Below, in pieces: positions 1-13,617 of a stretch of DNA of 64,000 nucleotides. The stretch lies in the NCBI GenBank assembly GCA_013399875.1, contig VXAZ01003471.1, positions 1,046,455-1,110,454 of the forward strand. Direction: 5' to 3'. Both the position numbers and the translations under genes were made by a program. Position 1 is the first letter of the stretch. Each line of letters begins with the position of its first letter. The notes beneath the pieces were generated by a model. The model ran no database searches. It was given only the letters and a program-made list of their open reading frames with translations, and was not told where the DNA came from. The DNA comes from Gymnorhina tibicen. Taxonomy: Eukaryota; Chordata; Aves; Passeriformes; Artamidae.

Positions 1-50
1 ACTAAGCAGGTCCCTACTAACATATTGAGGTAAATTTTCACAATTACTTG

Positions 51-107
51 CATTTGGCTGATGAAACTGTGGAACTTCATTTGGCTGATGAAACTGTGGA
101 ACTTCAT
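51..107. repeat. 27-bp tandem duplication
   Basis: The unit beginning CATTTGGCTGATGAAACTGT occurs at 51-77 and again at 78-104 without mismatch, followed by the first three bases of a third copy. A perfect pair suggests a recent local duplication or an assembly stutter. Confidence 0.9.
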
Positions 108-1581
108 AACACAAAACATACACCTAAAGCAAACAAACAAGTACTGCAAGTGTTGCACTTGCATAAATTGTGCATACAAAACTGAGGAAAAAAAATAGAA
201 CTACCTCCATCCACAGTTATCTTTGTTTCTGGAAATTGATTTCTTGAGTAGAGCTATGGAAGATTTATAAAAATGATTGCTATACTATGGTCTGGTTTCC
301 CATTTATCACATGGTCTTGAAAGCAAAGGCAAGCCCATAAATGAGCAGGAGTTAAGAGCAATCATCCTTTTAGAAAACAGACTCCAAAGTATTGCATTTC
401 TAACAGTCAATATTAACTAAGAAATGTTATTAACAAGTCTCTTTATCAGTACAGCTGTATTTTTTAATTGCATAATGGAATAAGGGTATATAGTTTTCTG
501 AAAGTTCACATCATTCATAGCACAAGTGATAAAAGCCACTTGAATATTCAAGAATATTATAAACTAAAATAATAGTAATAGTATGAGTATATCTGTACAG
601 ATACATTGATCAATCAATCTGAAATGTTAACTATGTTTTTAAATAAAGCTAACAAGTACTATTGCGATAGTTCTGTTAATTCTGCTCAGATTAAAAACTC
701 AACTTTTGAGGGAAACTCAGTAGAAAAACCTAGAAAAAAGTTGTGAGGTTTTTGGGGTCTTTTGTAAAAGCCCACAGGACTGCTGCCACACAAAAGCCAC
801 AAGGGACATAAATATTTAGAAAATAGCTTAAATAGTTTTTGAATACACCTTTAAAACAAGAAAAACACGCTTTACTACAGTAACTGCACTAGTCAGGCAT
901 AGGTATGTCTGTCATCAGAGTATGTGCTCGTGCTCATTGCAGTAACACTGAGTTTTGATGCTCATTTTAAAGCAAATTCTGGAGATTTGTGTTTGCATAA
1001 TACTCAGCTATTTTAGGAAGTAAACACTGCCAAACTGAAGCCATGCTCATTTGTCTAAGAGACATTTACCTAGAAACATACATGTAACATATTGCTCCTC
1101 TTGCTTTATTTAGATTCTATAAATGCCCAAATTTGCTAAACTGGTCCATAATTACTTGTTATACTAATGATCTTGGAAACAAATTGTTGCTTTCCCCCTA
1201 ATTTCTACACAGGTATGAGAAAAGCTGGTAAAAATATATTGCTTTGGCATAACTGTTGCTGGGAGAGATGAATATCTATCTTATCACGTTCATCAGAGCA
1301 GGCTATACCATTTATATTTCACTGTAAAACAAAGAACTATTACATGTTGCACAAATATGCTCGATATTTTGTTAATGCTTCACCCTTCCTACTATAACAC
1401 TGCTATACCCGTACTTACTTCCTTATCAGCAAAATGTGATTTTCAAGAGTAATGTTCCTGGCTGACATATGATAGAAAGGCAATAAAGCCACAGCTAGGT
1501 TCAGCTGAAGCTGAATTTATGACACCATTTTGGATGCATACACATCGCCCCCCTGTCAGTAGCTGCATCTCTCATTTTCAA

Positions 1582-1594
1582 CCACTAGATGGTG
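1582..1594 (+). promoter_or_regulatory. CTCF-like core (weak candidate)
   Basis: CCACTAGATGGTG matches the CTCF core pattern CCA[CG][CT]AG[AG][GT]GGC except for T at the final C. A C-rich stretch (TCGCCCCCCTGTC) about 30 bp to the left resembles a reverse-oriented core. The call rests on motif match only. Confidence 0.35.
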
Positions 1595-3479
1595 TGAAAA
1601 AATAAAAAAATTGCCTCGGATTCCTGCCGACTGCCACAAAATCCAAGTATTAATGTAGCGGATTAGGAAATATTTTAGAAGAAAAGTCTTGACCCACTTC
1701 GGGATGGTTAGGCTCACTTTTCCTTTGGTTATATTTTCACTTACCGGACAAAGAGCTCATAAATGATTAGACCTTGAAACTGAATCAAGTGGAGGGTTAA
1801 GATAGATAATTCTCTGGCACTTTCCCCTTCAAGGACCCTAAATTCCAAGCTGACACTAGTGGCCAACACTCATTTTTCTGAAAAAGCTGTAACAATCTTT
1901 AAGCGAAACAGGGCTGAATTTTCCGGGCTGTATTTTGGAGTAGAAATCATTCCCACAGAGAGAGGCTCTATATATCTGGAGCAGCAGCAAGCCTGTTTCA
2001 AGGACCGATTACGGATTAATCACGGCATGGCAACAGGACAGTTGATATACAGAGGACAGCTAAAGCTACTGTTTTTCTATTTTGCTCCATTTTTTAAATT
2101 AAATTTCTCACTCTTTTGGGGAAGGAGTAGCAAACAATTTTTTTCACCTACAAGCTGAAGATTAAGATTTTATAGTCCCCATAATGTACCCGAAGAGCTC
2201 AACCCACAAAGAGGCCAAACTCGTACAGTGGAATCCATTCACTCATGGGCTTATGGGGGAAGCGACAGGGGGAAGAAGTGGTTATTTTAAATTAGTACAA
2301 TTCTTCAGTGCTGAATAACTGCTTGAAAGTTTGCCCAATCCACAAGCCTTATTCAGCCTTTAGTAATGCAATTCAGTTATTAGTTTAAGTGACAATGAAA
2401 TACCTCAAAAGACATACATGGTCAAATTAATATTAGTAATACATCTTCTATATTTTTATATAGGACTATCCTTCTATCCATAAATCTTAAATTTATTTAA
2501 AACAGAAGCTGTTGCATTTATTATCCAGAATATAAAGGTATCACAGAAGATTTAAAGCAACTGTGACAAAACTTCAAGAGTTTGAAACTAAGAAAAACAG
2601 ATGCCTTAGCTTTCATGCACCTACTTGTGTATTTCAGTGACCTACAATACTCTTTGTACTAATTACACTGAACGGCAATTAGATATATATTCTACACATA
2701 TTTTAAAAGGTAGGTTTTTTTCAATGAGAACTTTAAAAGCTCAGCTTTTTTTTCTACTATGTCGGGGAAACAGAAATTTCCCTTGATTAATTGTTCAGAA
2801 GTAGACTTCAATGGACCATGACATATATATTTTAACAGAGGTTTTGTTTTTGTTGGGGAGGTTAAGGAAAAATATGAAAATAAACCAATATTAATGTAGA
2901 GTAAAACTTCATACTTCTGCTGCTTAGTGCCAATTCAGATGAGAGGAATTACATTTCTCATTTGCTTTGCAAACAGAAAATTAGTAAAAAATGCCCAAAT
3001 CTGTCAGAGCAAACAAGTTTGGAATCTGAGCTGTCAAAACAGTAACAATATACATGCAAAGATGAAAGCATAGTTCAAAAAAACAAACCATCTTCTGCAG
3101 CAAGATCCCAAAAAGTCAGCATCAGAAGAGCCAGGAATATAAAACAGGAAACAAAAAACATAACATAGAAGATAACTTAAAATTCTACAAGGTTAACTTC
3201 TGCAAGCAGAAAGCACATTGTCTCCTGTTAAGTCAGTTAACAAATGGTAGCCAAGATTTAACAAGTAAATAAACATGCTTTAAAGTTAATTCCTGTTACG
3301 TGGCTATGTTTTAATTGTGATTAGAGTTCATTTGACAAAATAATTAATTGCAGTGAATATCTGATTGCAAACAAAGGATCTGAAAGGGAGTGCCAATTTC
3401 CCCCCATAGAACTGTGGGAATGTGCCCTTCTGCCATGGCTTTCTTTTTGCAACCATGTAGCCCCAGTAGTGTCTCATAC

Positions 3480-3592
3480 CTTGCTGATAATGTAGATAAC
3501 GTCACCACGCTTAAACGTCAACTCATCTGTTTCATCTCCTGTGCAGTCCCACAAACCTTGATAGAAATTGGCATAATCGGTATTTTCGCTAT
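3480..3592 (-). CDS. SKAP2: SKAP2 exon: first half of SH3 domain
   Basis: This 113-nt exon begins in phase 1 and ends in phase 0. The acceptor is TTTTCCTTGCAG and the donor is AGCAAG/GTATGAG. The peptide includes [20 protein letters not shown] and then [18 protein letters not shown], equivalent to human residues of about 292-329. It contains the SH3 ALYDY-equivalent (QGLWDCTG), the RT-loop acidic residues (DETDEL) and the RGDVIYI strand. DYANFY carries the tyrosine pair that aligns with the SKAP1 motif RKxxYxxY, but the basic RK pair is absent here. The remainder of SH3 (EYNRYGWW onwards in human) must be in a terminal exon beyond the left edge. Confidence 0.97.
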
Positions 3593-6500
3593 CTGCAAGG
3601 AAAACAGCATCTAATTATAAAACAATCAAGATTGAGGATAACTAAAGTTACTCTTTAAATCTCCAGATAGTACAAAGCAATTTATTAGCACGCATTTCTT
3701 ATTCCTCTTTTTAGAAACGGCTCCTTCCTGCCATGAAAGCAAGTGAAAAATAAGTTTAATGTGCAAGCCCTTCACTGGCAAGTTGCATCAATGAGAGACA
3801 TGTAGCTACAGGTTTTCAAAGCATTTTTCAGCTGCAACTTAGAGCAGCTAGTTTTCCTCTACTAGTATATTTCTAGCAAACCATATATGTATCCCAACTT
3901 GAAACTGATAAAACTGCTAGAATATAATTAATAACGATCAGTGAAAGGAAGCTAAAGTATTCTGTGATACACTCCCCCTCCCTCTCCTGTTCCAACAAAA
4001 TTAAATAGCTTCTCTGAGAACCTTTGAGATAATCCTTGGTTCTTCCTTCTGAAATATCAGAGAACTTGGAAACTGTTGCTGAAGCTGCATTTCAAAAATA
4101 TTTGTGTCAGCTCCAGTTTAGGACATTAAGCTCTGGCTAAACGTGCAACTACACTACAGTCATAAACTCATCCTTCTAACAGCATAAGCACAATGGATGT
4201 GCTGTGTTCAAGCTGCCATACAGGCCATTAACTGATTGATTATTTAGCACTCTTTGCTCTGTAATACGGCAATAACACAGTAATAAATGCTTTGTCATAC
4301 ATTTACAATACAGAGTACATCTATTGAAACACAGCACTCACACACAGTTAAATACACTGGGTGCTTCTGTTGCACTGCAAACTATTTCCTGTTTTTAATT
4401 CCATGAGAATGGAGTGTGATGAGTTAATGCAAAAAGAATGTAAGCAATACCACTAAGATGACCGGTTACATTATGTATACACTAACCAGACAGAATGTAT
4501 ATGTACTAATAATTTACATCACTGGAAAGCTATCTTCTAATTCTGATAACATAAATATCACTGAACTGGCTGGATCAAGGCTGTCATCTTAGTTTTGTTA
4601 TATGATCCTTGAACTGCAGGCTTGCTGGTTATTCCAACATACACCAGTTACATTTGCATGTCATTAGCACTCTACACCATTATTTATAGTTTACAATTTA
4701 ACCACGATTGGTTCGTTTTATTATTAAAAAAATCCTGCTAAAATATCAAGTATCAAGACGTAGAAAGCACCACACTATAAAAAAAGAGCTTTATTCAACT
4801 TGTGTTCGTCTCTATTTTGGCAAATACTTCGATTTGAATTTTAATATTCTCTGTATGAGCAAGAACAGCTTGTTTTCTCTTTCTCCATTTCAGTCTGTGT
4901 TCTGTGCTATCTTGTTTGTGTGGCAATACTGTCATAAGGCTAAATATTCACAACCTTGAATTCAAAGCTGCTATGCCAGTTACCCACCATTTAATTTTCC
5001 GTAAACTGGTGATTAGGAGCTACAATTCACTGTGTAGCACTAGGGGGCGTTCTGGCTGCCAGGGCCCAAATTCTTCTGTCCTCACCCCAAAAGCAACAAT
5101 TGATAGCCATATGAAAGCTCACAAACATTCAGAAATAAGAGTTGGTTATTTAAAAATGCACAGACATAATCATTTCAACATGAAGGCATAATCAGTTTGA
5201 AATGTTGCACCTCCAAATTTTGGCCCTTCCTATTTTTCACCTCATTATTCACCAATTTAGCATTAGACAATTACAAACAGTAACACAGGTTAGCACTAAA
5301 TTAATTTGCAATAAATACTAAATCAGAATTTTTCCTCAGTCATTTCCTACTGTACTGATCACATTTCCCAACTCTGTGTTGTAAAAGATAATGTAAGTCC
5401 ACATGAGAAAAAAAAATAAAGGAACTATTTTGGTATATCCCACCTCTCAAATCTTTCATCAGTTGGCTTATTGATTTCATTTAAAATACATTAATCAGGA
5501 CTTTTACCTCTTTAGAACATCACTGAAAGAAATCATGACTTTTCACACTGACCTTTACCACGTTGAGCTCTGCTCTTACCTTTATGTGCCTGAAGTAACT
5601 CCTGTTAACACTAAAGTGAGTTGCAACAGAAGAGACCCAACAGCGGGTGAGACATGTCTCTCCTTTATGTTCATCATGAGCATTTAATTAAGTCTTAAAG
5701 TGGAAAGCAACCCAACTAATAACGTGAACACACTGAAAAAGATGCATTTTAAAATAAGCTTATTGCAACAGTGAAGATACTGACCAAAGACTAACCATGG
5801 CTCTGTGCCGTCATTTGTGAATTCAGCATAAGGTAGGGTTATTTAAATCAGAAGCCACATTTTTCAGAAAAATATATACCAATATATCAGGAGCACATAA
5901 ACAAAAAACAGGCAAAGAAAGTGGCAGTGTAAGTTTATGAACAACTATGCTGGTCTTCCAAGAAGTGTTAATTTCAAATTTGAAATCCCCTCTCATGCCC
6001 ACCAGCATAAGTTTCTCCAAATTCTGTAAGGGCAACTACATATACATAAAAGACAATTTTAAATGTAACTTCAGACTTTATACATATAAAGTGAAAAACA
6101 CTTCATAAAATGATTCATTGTGCTTACAAACACGGGCATAAAACAAAACAAAAAAAAAGGCTGCAAAAACCTCTGCAAAACACAAGCCCACTCATTCTTA
6201 CTTTGGTCCCTTTCCGTTTGGGCAGATCTTGAAAAATTTCCTTTTATTGCCTCTGAAGAATGGTATAAAACAAAACCAGGAGGTCTGAGTAAAGGAATTT
6301 GGTATTTATATTGTAGTGAAATAATGTGAAGCTTCTTAAAACACATATAATACCTGAAAACAGATGGATTTAGCATCAAGAACTTATGTGCCCATTGCAG
6401 TTCAAATTCAAAAGGTATTGATTTGCTGGTGTTACTCTGTTACAATTACACTCCATTCTTAAACACTATGAAATGTCATGTGCCTTAAAAATACTATGAT

Positions 6501-9500
6501 GACATAATTGCTATACTGAAGTCTGTTGTGTTTTGAAAGTATGGTCACTTGGCCACAAATAAAAATAAGACATGATAAAAAAACATTAAGAGTGTAGCTG
6601 AGGACAGAAGGCAGTTTGGTTTTACCTACCCACTGCTTTTAAGACTACCAATCCCAAGAAATGGGTGAGTAAGATTTTGGATAGGTTGTTTCTCCAGAAA
6701 ATGTTTCTTTCATTCCAGGACAGCTACCTGGATGAACTGCTATCCAACAGTTTCCAATACTTTTCCAAAAAGAATTTCTCATGCTTTACTTCTGCCATCT
6801 CTGCTTTTCCAGTAACAGTAATAGGAACAACGGATATTTTTGTCCAATATACTGATGAAAACACTTAACAGTTATTTTGACAGATCAAAAGGCAGTGGCT
6901 GCCATCCTCTCTGACAGTAGTCTCAGACTGCTTATTTCACTGAAAAATACTGGCATCTGACAATAGATGCTTGAAGAAAGAAAGGTGAACGGTTCAGCTA
7001 AAAAAAAAAATCTGACAAATATATCACTCAATCATGCACCACAAATATTAGACTGTTTAAAACTTAGGAATGCCTATGGATTACTCAAGGGGGAAAAATT
7101 GTAATTTTTAATTATAATTTGTAATTATAATCACATTTCCCTCAGTTGTCCATTTTAACATCGATGGCGTGTAAGTTAGCAAGCCCTACTACGGTAGTGA
7201 TTCAGAGCCAGTAGTTTCATTACTTGCCTGCACATTCCCTGTGGAATGAAGGAATACATGTGTATGTTTTCCTTTCACAACTGTGTCCACTGCCTAGTAT
7301 ATTATACAGCTTGCCATTCTGACTCATGTTGTTTGACTCTTGGTAAGATTTTTCAAAAGTTAATAGTCTTGGATTTAAAGATTACTTAACAACATTTGAA
7401 AAAGACAAACTGTAACCCCTCTTGATAATGATATTGCTCAATATTTACCATAGTGAACGCTTAAAGATAAGAGATACAGGTGAAGTTCAAAATTAATGCT
7501 ACCAGAATGAGTGTCTTACACAAGTGATCTAGACTCTCGGTTTTGAGTCTCAATCACCAAACAAGACAAACCCTGTGAAAGAACACAGTTATTTTTTTAT
7601 TTCTGATGATGTCCTGAACTTCCAAAAATGCCTGTTACTTACTTGCCCTTTATCCCACAGGCCAGAAAAGTTACAAAATAAGGGCAAAACAACTGTAGTG
7701 TATTTATTTGGACTCAAATTCTAAGCTATTCCAAGATGTTTGGTTTAATCTTTCTCACTTCCCTTCTCCTACTGTTCCTTAGTTACCCTAAAATCAACAT
7801 ATTTACACTGATAAAGCAGAAAACATGACACTTATTGAAATAGTGATTGTGGAAATGAAAACAGGTCGACAGTCATAACAAAAAAGACCCAGCAAGCCAT
7901 ATTATATAACTGAAACTCTTCAATGCTTTGGTATTTTTAAATTATTAGGTCACTAGCAATTAATGTAAAGCTATCTAGCAGCAAGAGTCAGCATCAAGAA
8001 CAACAGAATAAAAAGAACTCAAGTCTGAAAGTTTATTGAAGTAGAAATATGTTAGGGCAAGAAAAGAGCAGGGGGAAAAAGAAAATTTTTTTGCACTAAT
8101 CAGCTTGAGCTCACAGACAATTTGCAGAATATTTTCTGTGAGTTCAGGTTTAGTAAAGCTAGGCAATAAACTTCAGAATGTATGCGCTGTTTGTGTGGAA
8201 AATCATAAAATATTCTCAAGTCATGTCAGGTATTTATGATGTGATGCCTATCAGAAATATTCATGTCAACTCAGCCCTAAAAGTCAAACAAATTTCCAGT
8301 GTTAAATAGTCAACTATGTAAGATCAGATCACAGAACTATTGCTTGAAATGAACCTGACATCTGGGGGGAACTCCTATGGTACTTTCAATGACATTACAC
8401 AAATACTAATAAGACTGATAAGGCTGTTCTCATAGCAATTAAAATTTTTAAAAAATGCAGATGCTAAGGTTTTGATTTCTTAAAAGCATGACCAATTAGA
8501 ACTTCAGGAAGGTACATTAGTGAAAAAAACCAATGCTGTCGGCAACTTTATAATTGGATTGACCCCACGCTCCATTATGACAACACACTCTTGTAATTAC
8601 AGTAATGTCTAAATGAGTAGTAAATATTAAGGCTGTAATGAGTCATGTTGTTTTACACATGTTTTTAGCAGAGCACAATGCTAACAGCATCTGATGGCTT
8701 GGCTCTTGTTTCCTTTCCAAGAAAAGCAACCCAAAACTCCTCACAGCAACCTGTTCCTGCTTTCCTGTATGGGTCAGGAAATCAGGCCTCTGTTTCCTCT
8801 CCACATGTTGCAACAGGAAGAGCACTGCAGAGCTACTTCCTAAAGGAACTCTTCTTGCCCACCCCTTCCTTGACAGCCCTGAAAGAATTATGTGTATTAT
8901 GTAGGATGGGGGAAGGAGAGCCAGACTGCATGTCAGTGCAGGTCACAGTTACAATGCAGCAGATCTCAGAAAGGTGTAAGGTCTGATAAGAAGCAAGTCT
9001 TCTCTACTTGCTGTGTCAAATCACCAATAGTTTATCTAAAGGTCTGTGCCCTTGAAGCACAAAAATATATTGTTTTTAAGCATAACTGGAAATACCTTTC
9101 TATCAAGAAAAGTTGTCTAGCTATGTGACTTTACATGGTGTATGCAGTTATTTTTACAGTCCCAGAGATAATTAGCACAAGGGCAGTTTGCCAAGCTAAA
9201 GCTGAGAGAATATCCTTCATAGCCTTTCTGGGCATTTGTGTCCTTTTCCAATTTTTATGCTGCTGTCACTGGACTCTGGCATTTCTTACCCGATTCATTT
9301 GCTTTCTCTGGTAATCATATGCAATGAAGATATGCATGGCCAACATTTAAACAGGCTGCAGATCAATTAGTGGTCTTAAGTTTATCTGATTTTTATCAAA
9401 GAAGACAGAGCTTTGGGTCGATTGTCAGAGCCTGTGTCAAGTTGACCTTTTCAGAGACGTCTACATTGCCAGTCCCTTGGGCAACTTGTTGTCCCCTGTT

Positions 9501-9939
9501 AGTCTCTGAATGGCAGAAGTCTGTTCTGCTCAAGCACAAAGTATACACAGATGTCTATATTACATTCTTATAGGTTTGACAGCAACTGCATGTTGTATCT
9601 ATAAACTGTCCTTTAGCAGTGACACTTCCTCAATGATGATAAGCTAATTTATGCAACTAAATCTCCTTTGTGCAGAAATGAAAGCTAATTGAGTCATTAC
9701 AAAGTAATTCAGGAAGGAATACCTTGTATAAATTGGCTTACTTTATAAATCCTTCTCAAGTGGTTTTCATGCATCCTAAGTGGTGCTTAAGCAGTTTTGC
9801 TGCCATCACATACCCAGGTTAAAAAGACAGCTTTACAGAGCTATAAAAACATTATTTTAAAGCAGTAAATGGAAGAGACAAGAAAATAAAGGTAAAAAGA
9901 AAGTGCATATACAAAATAAAGAGGAAAGGTTTTAATTAC
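3593..9939 (-). other. SKAP2: Intron between the linker and SH3 exons (6347 bp)
   Basis: No exon or mobile element was recognised. It holds a strong CTCF-like site at 5033-5051. At about 9150-9560 there is a block of less monotonous sequence with homeodomain/POU-like (ATATGCAAT, ATATGCAT, CAATTAG) and TCF-like (ATCAAAG) words that could be a conserved element. The rest is AT-rich unique sequence. Confidence 0.65.
5033..5051 (+). promoter_or_regulatory. CTCF-like binding site
   Basis: TGTAGCACTAGGGGGCGTT closely follows the CTCF consensus: the core CACTAGGGGGCG matches, and the first core base is G instead of C. It retains a CpG in AT-rich surroundings, where an unconstrained CpG would often decay. 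The motif is on the plus strand. Occupancy cannot be judged from sequence. Confidence 0.55.
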
Positions 9940-10008
9940 CTGAAACAGTGGTAACTTCCTCCTGGCTCTCTTTGCTTGGCACTTCAGCTTTTGAAGAAAG
10001 ACGTTCTT
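9940..10008 (-). CDS. SKAP2: SKAP2 exon: divergent PH-SH3 linker
   Basis: This 69-nt exon is phase 1 to phase 1. The acceptor is GTGTTTTGCAG and the donor is TTTCAG/GTAATTA. It encodes EERLSSKAEVPSKESQEEVT followed by TVS and a split Gly. It is hydrophilic and rich in Glu, Ser and Lys. It corresponds to human residues of about 265-291 (VEEQRKMSQDSVHHTSG region) with low identity, as expected of a disordered linker. Support comes from position between recognised exons, matching phases, both splice sites and the retained VSG/TSG end before the SH3 exon. It follows the 19.6 kb intron. Confidence 0.87.
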
Positions 10009-13000
10009 CTGCAAAACACATAACTGCAAATGAAATTCTGAAGGGACACCTCAGCTGACAGCCCACATCAGCCTGAAAGACATACTCTGTTTTTCCAGAT
10101 TGTAAGCCTTGTTTACTATTTTGCACTTATAAAGAAGTTGGAACATTGTTATTTCTGTGGTTTCCGCCACCCATCCAAACACTCCAAGAGCTTTCTTTCA
10201 AAATCTCAGTTGTGAACATCTGTTTCCCTTTTCACTCTGGTCTGAATGCAGTCATATAGAGCTGCAGTTTGCCGATTTTCAGTCATTCCGAGACAATTAG
10301 AATGAGGGTCCTCTTCTGCTGCATACATTTCTTGCCAGAAAAGGCTAAAGAAAAGGAAACTGAGGTGTGAAAAAGTATCCCCAGCCTGTGCAATAACTCA
10401 GTTCTAGAGAGCAGTATGCAGCAAAGGCAGACATCTTACCTTCAACACCGTCCTACAGACACAGTAGCTCAACACCTGCATAATGGGGACACAGCCACTA
10501 CAGATACCATGCCCTTCACTGCTCCTGCCCACTGTGCCTGACCCTGGTTTTAAGCAACCCAGACTCTATCAAATGACTTACTGCAAGTTTAGGAGACAAG
10601 AAAAGAGAAAACCTGGCAGTGAGCAGCTCTAAAGCATGTTTTTTTGGCTAGCAGGCTTGGAACACTCTGAAATCCCCACAGGCAATTTCAAAAGATGTGC
10701 TCCCATACTCCCCATCCGGCACAGACATGGAACTCTCTCATGTCCAGACCCTCACTTGAGTAAATCCACACTCCACTCAGTACAGGGACACCAGATCTGC
10801 TCCTCACATTTCCCAATCAACAATTCTGTTGATGACGTAAAAAAGGGGAACAAACTTTTAGCTGAATCCTGTCTTTAGGTTCATAAGGAAGTAGAAACAA
10901 ATTTATCTTGGCATTTACAATATATCAAAACTGACAAAGCTGCTGTACTGAATGAGGAAATAGTATATTGATAAATCCACTTCTCAAACAAGAATTGGAC
11001 TTGTAATACATTTAAACTATCTGGCTTTGCTACTCATCACATCTTATACAGATAGTCAAGCTTCTTTCTAAGATACATATTTCAGCAACTAATTTTGATA
11101 TTTTACTAATGACAGACAACAGATAAAGCATTTTAAATGTTCCTCATTGTGCAACTTTTATGTAATTGCCCATTTACTTTGACACGGAGTGAATTTTATA
11201 TCAAGAGTTCAAAGGATTTTTAGCCTTGTAAAAATTTAATCTATCCACAAGACCATTCCTGCAAACATTAAAGCAGATGTTTAAAGCACAAGAGTAGACC
11301 TGTTGAAATGAGTATGCATAATTGCTGCTAACCTTTATACACAGTCCTACGAATATTACATCATAAGATTCACTCTACAAAGAGCTTTGAAATTCTGCCC
11401 TACTAAGCCAGCAAGATTTTTTGTTCTCTGAATCTTGACTAGTTAAAAATCTGGTCAAGATGAATATAAACTATTTTTTAAGCCAAGGTGGGGGGAAAGA
11501 ACAGGAAAAAAAAACCCCAGCAATACAACAGGAGAAATCTGAAGCTACAGTACACACAAAACACTCTGAACTATGTACTGCATTCAGATGTTCAATTGTA
11601 TTCCCCTACTTGGCATTAACGCTTGTCGCATATTTCCAAGTATGCTCATTTGTTTATTTTAAGAACTCACAACTGGAGAATAAATGGCAAAAATGCATCC
11701 TTCTGTGCTGTCCAGAGCACTAGGAGGCACTGTCATTCTGTGGGTTCCCTACCATGGTTACACCACTCACAGGGAGTAGCATCCCAGTATCAGTCACATT
11801 TTATAGAATCGCTCCCTTTTCCCACCTTCATCCAGCACACACTGTATTATATTTGATTAAATAGATGTAGATATTACATGTTACTGAATGTTTGGACCTA
11901 AATCAGTTGTGTTGTATGTCCTATGGATTTTAACTCTATCACTTGTCATGGTCATCAGACTAGTTTAAACTGAGGACTGCCTCCAGTAGAGGATATCTCA
12001 ACTTTAAAAGCAGCAGGAGAGGTTTGAAGAGATTTTTTGTAAGATACAGCTGAATACATGTAGATTGCATTGTGATTTCAGGGAAGAAATTTAGAATATA
12101 TCCATTCTCCTGAAAAATTCATTTTCTAGAAACAAGAGTTCACCAGATCCACATCTGAACATATGAAAATGTCTGAATCAAAGCTCTTTGAATTCCAAAA
12201 GGTGCAAAATTCAAGCAAAAACTGTCCATTTTTGCATACTGGTTTGGATCTCAACCATCCCCACTTATCCCACCTTGCTTTACCCTACGGCGTTGTCACA
12301 GAGAGGGCAAAGCTTCAAGTGCAATTAGACTGGAAGAGGCAGTCCAGAAGCACGCTGGACATGGTCCAGCTGCTACCGGGCATTCAGTCCATGGTACCAG
12401 GCTGAAGTGACTCCATAGGAAACCTCCTCTGAAACATGCACAACAAACATCAGGTCCTTTGCACAAACCTGTGCTTTATGAATCTGTTGCAAATGGTTCA
12501 CGCTACTTGCTACTGCAATCATGCTCAGAGTGAAGCAGTTGTAGTAGGCTTGGCTTAGGGTAATAAAAAAGAACCTGTGGTTCTTTCTCATGTTTTCTGG
12601 TATTATGGCCTGAAGCAGTAACTATGTGCAAGCAGTCCTTTAAAGCAACCTCGATTACCTCAGGAATTACAGCTGCAGTCTGATGCAACATGCATAAGTT
12701 TGTGTTGCAACATGGCATAGACTCAAAAGATGAAAAATTAAATTAAAAAATACAGTAGAAGTACTCCTGGTTTTTAAGATCCTGTCTGTAAGGAGTCATG
12801 CATACCTTTAAAGTAACTTATTCCAGTTTTTCCCCTATACATCATCTTCACACCACTGTTATCACTGCAGTGAGAAAACACTCTTTTCCACCTTCTCACT
12901 GTGTCAAAACGAGACTAATCTACAGTAATCAAACCAGTGAACTCTTCCAGAGCTGTAGATCCTAAGAACACCTGAGATACAGATTATGTTCCATACTATG

Positions 13001-13617
13001 CTGATACGTAGAGACCTTAATGGCAAACAACCTACAAAATTCTTGTGACAATGCAACAAGGAACTAATGTATTTGTTAAAGGTTTTTTCAGTTAGTCCAT
13101 AAAAGTTGTTGAAAATAATTTACTTATTCAATTTGCAGTTTGAAGAAAAAACAGAAAAATAATCACCCAATCACATATGATTCTACCATCCACAAAATTT
13201 AAAAAGTGACAAAGAATTCTACACTTGCTGAGGTTTTTTACATGAATCCATTAATGTTTTTTCTTCCAATTTCTTTTTCTTAAAGGGAGAAAGGAAAAAA
13301 GATTGGACTACTTGAGTATAAAATGGATAAGAGTTTGGCTTGAACAGTGCATTCCTCCCATGGAATGTGCTATCTCCATGATAAATACGCATAAATTTAG
13401 CAGTTTCCTCTACTAACATGTTACCTAACCCATCTTTTTACATTAGACTCTAATTTAATGCTGTAATTATTTGATATTCTATTGTCTTCTAGTTTCTGAC
13501 ACTTTGTCACTGCACAATACTAGTTTACACCTCGAATAATCCCAGTTTGTGAGTTAATATATTCTATTCAATGCTTTGATTACAGTAAACAAAACCAGCT
13601 CAGCTATGCAGCAAAAT

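Larger units (their letters stand above)
1..3479 (-). other. SKAP2: Intron sequence before the SKAP2 terminal exon
   Basis: This is the 5' part of the intron that follows the first SH3 exon; its acceptor lies off the left edge. No coding exon was found on either strand, including a search for the GWWVGEM half of SH3. It holds a 27-bp tandem duplication at 51-104 and a CpG-retaining block at about 1500-2260 with a CTCF-like core at 1582-1594. The rest is AT-rich sequence in which nothing was recognised. Confidence 0.7.
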
